A stretch of 12,499 nt of DNA. It comes from an uncultured bacterium. Lineage in GTDB: Bacteria > Bacillota > Clostridia > Oscillospirales > Oscillospiraceae. The stretch lies in the NCBI GenBank assembly GCA_905214155.1, contig CAJMLC010000046.1:1-12499 (forward strand), in the 5' to 3' direction. How positions within the stretch are numbered: the first letter of the stretch is position 1; the number at the start of each line of letters is the position of its first letter. Made by a program: the position numbers and the translations under genes. Below, piece after piece: positions 12,487 to 12,499 of this stretch. The notes beneath the pieces were generated by a model. That model made no database searches, had not been told where the DNA came from, and saw nothing but the letters and a program-made list of their open reading frames with translations.

Positions 12487-12499
12487 CCCGTGGATCTTC

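Noticed and set aside
1..12499. Mobile island, prophage or defence system
   Set aside because: No integrase, transposase, nuclease/toxin pair or tRNA-adjacent attachment site is visible; base composition appears even across the genes.

Overview
The window (about 12.5 kb, high G+C) looks like the chromosome of a high-GC member of the Clostridia, probably an Oscillospiraceae-like gut Firmicute. The support is a T-box riboswitch, strong AGGAGG-type ribosome binding sites, the Firmicutes-typical families UPF0340/YwlG and YerC/YecD, ECF-transporter S components, and several intergenic palindromes of the dispersed-repeat type. The genus is an inference; there is no rRNA or other phylogenetic marker beyond rplS.

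Layout. (1) 65-3517, minus strand: a three-gene ABC importer operon (substrate-binding lipoprotein, permease, ATPase). It is preceded by a sigma-A-type promoter, a complete T-box leader and a 19-codon leader ORF. The T-box specifier reads UGG (Trp) and the antiterminator bulge reads UGGC, matching the G discriminator base of bacterial tRNA-Trp, so this is best read as a TrpXYZ tryptophan importer induced by uncharged tRNA-Trp. (2) 3581-4771, plus strand, divergent: an ECF-transporter S component followed by a UPF0340 (YwlG) protein, ending in a strong terminator. (3) 4776-5047: a cluster of palindromes, then a promoter. (4) 5048-7484, plus strand: a MATE efflux protein and, overlapping it by 26 nt, a ComEC-like metallo-beta-lactamase-fold hydrolase with a C-terminal Ada-like metal-binding module. 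(5) 7485-7823: no gene, a run of inverted repeats ending with the rplS terminator. (6) 7824-8860, minus strand: rplS (ribosomal protein L19) with its own promoter, and upstream of it a second ECF-type S component/membrane protein. (7) 8949-9641, plus strand: a Crp/Fnr-family regulator divergent from that membrane protein. (8) 9689-12316, minus strand: a tightly packed operon of yerC (TrpR-like HTH), a SAM methyltransferase, hslO (Hsp33) and a DEDDh 3'-5' exonuclease, closed by a bidirectional terminator shared with the Crp-like gene. (9) 12378-12499: an intergenic palindromic repeat at the edge.

Most genes are ordinary housekeeping or transport genes. The parts most worth a second look are regulatory: the Trp T-box plus short leader ORF; a perfect 16-bp palindrome with the 5-4-5 geometry of a Crp/Fnr site, placed at about -41 of the divergent membrane-protein promoter and at about +7 to +22 of the regulator's own transcript; an inverted repeat flanking the -35 of the ECF-S/YwlG promoter; and the altered metal-ligand pattern in the Ada-like tail of the ComEC-like hydrolase. 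I found no CRISPR array, transposase, phage gene, tRNA or rRNA, and no convincing wholly new multi-gene system.
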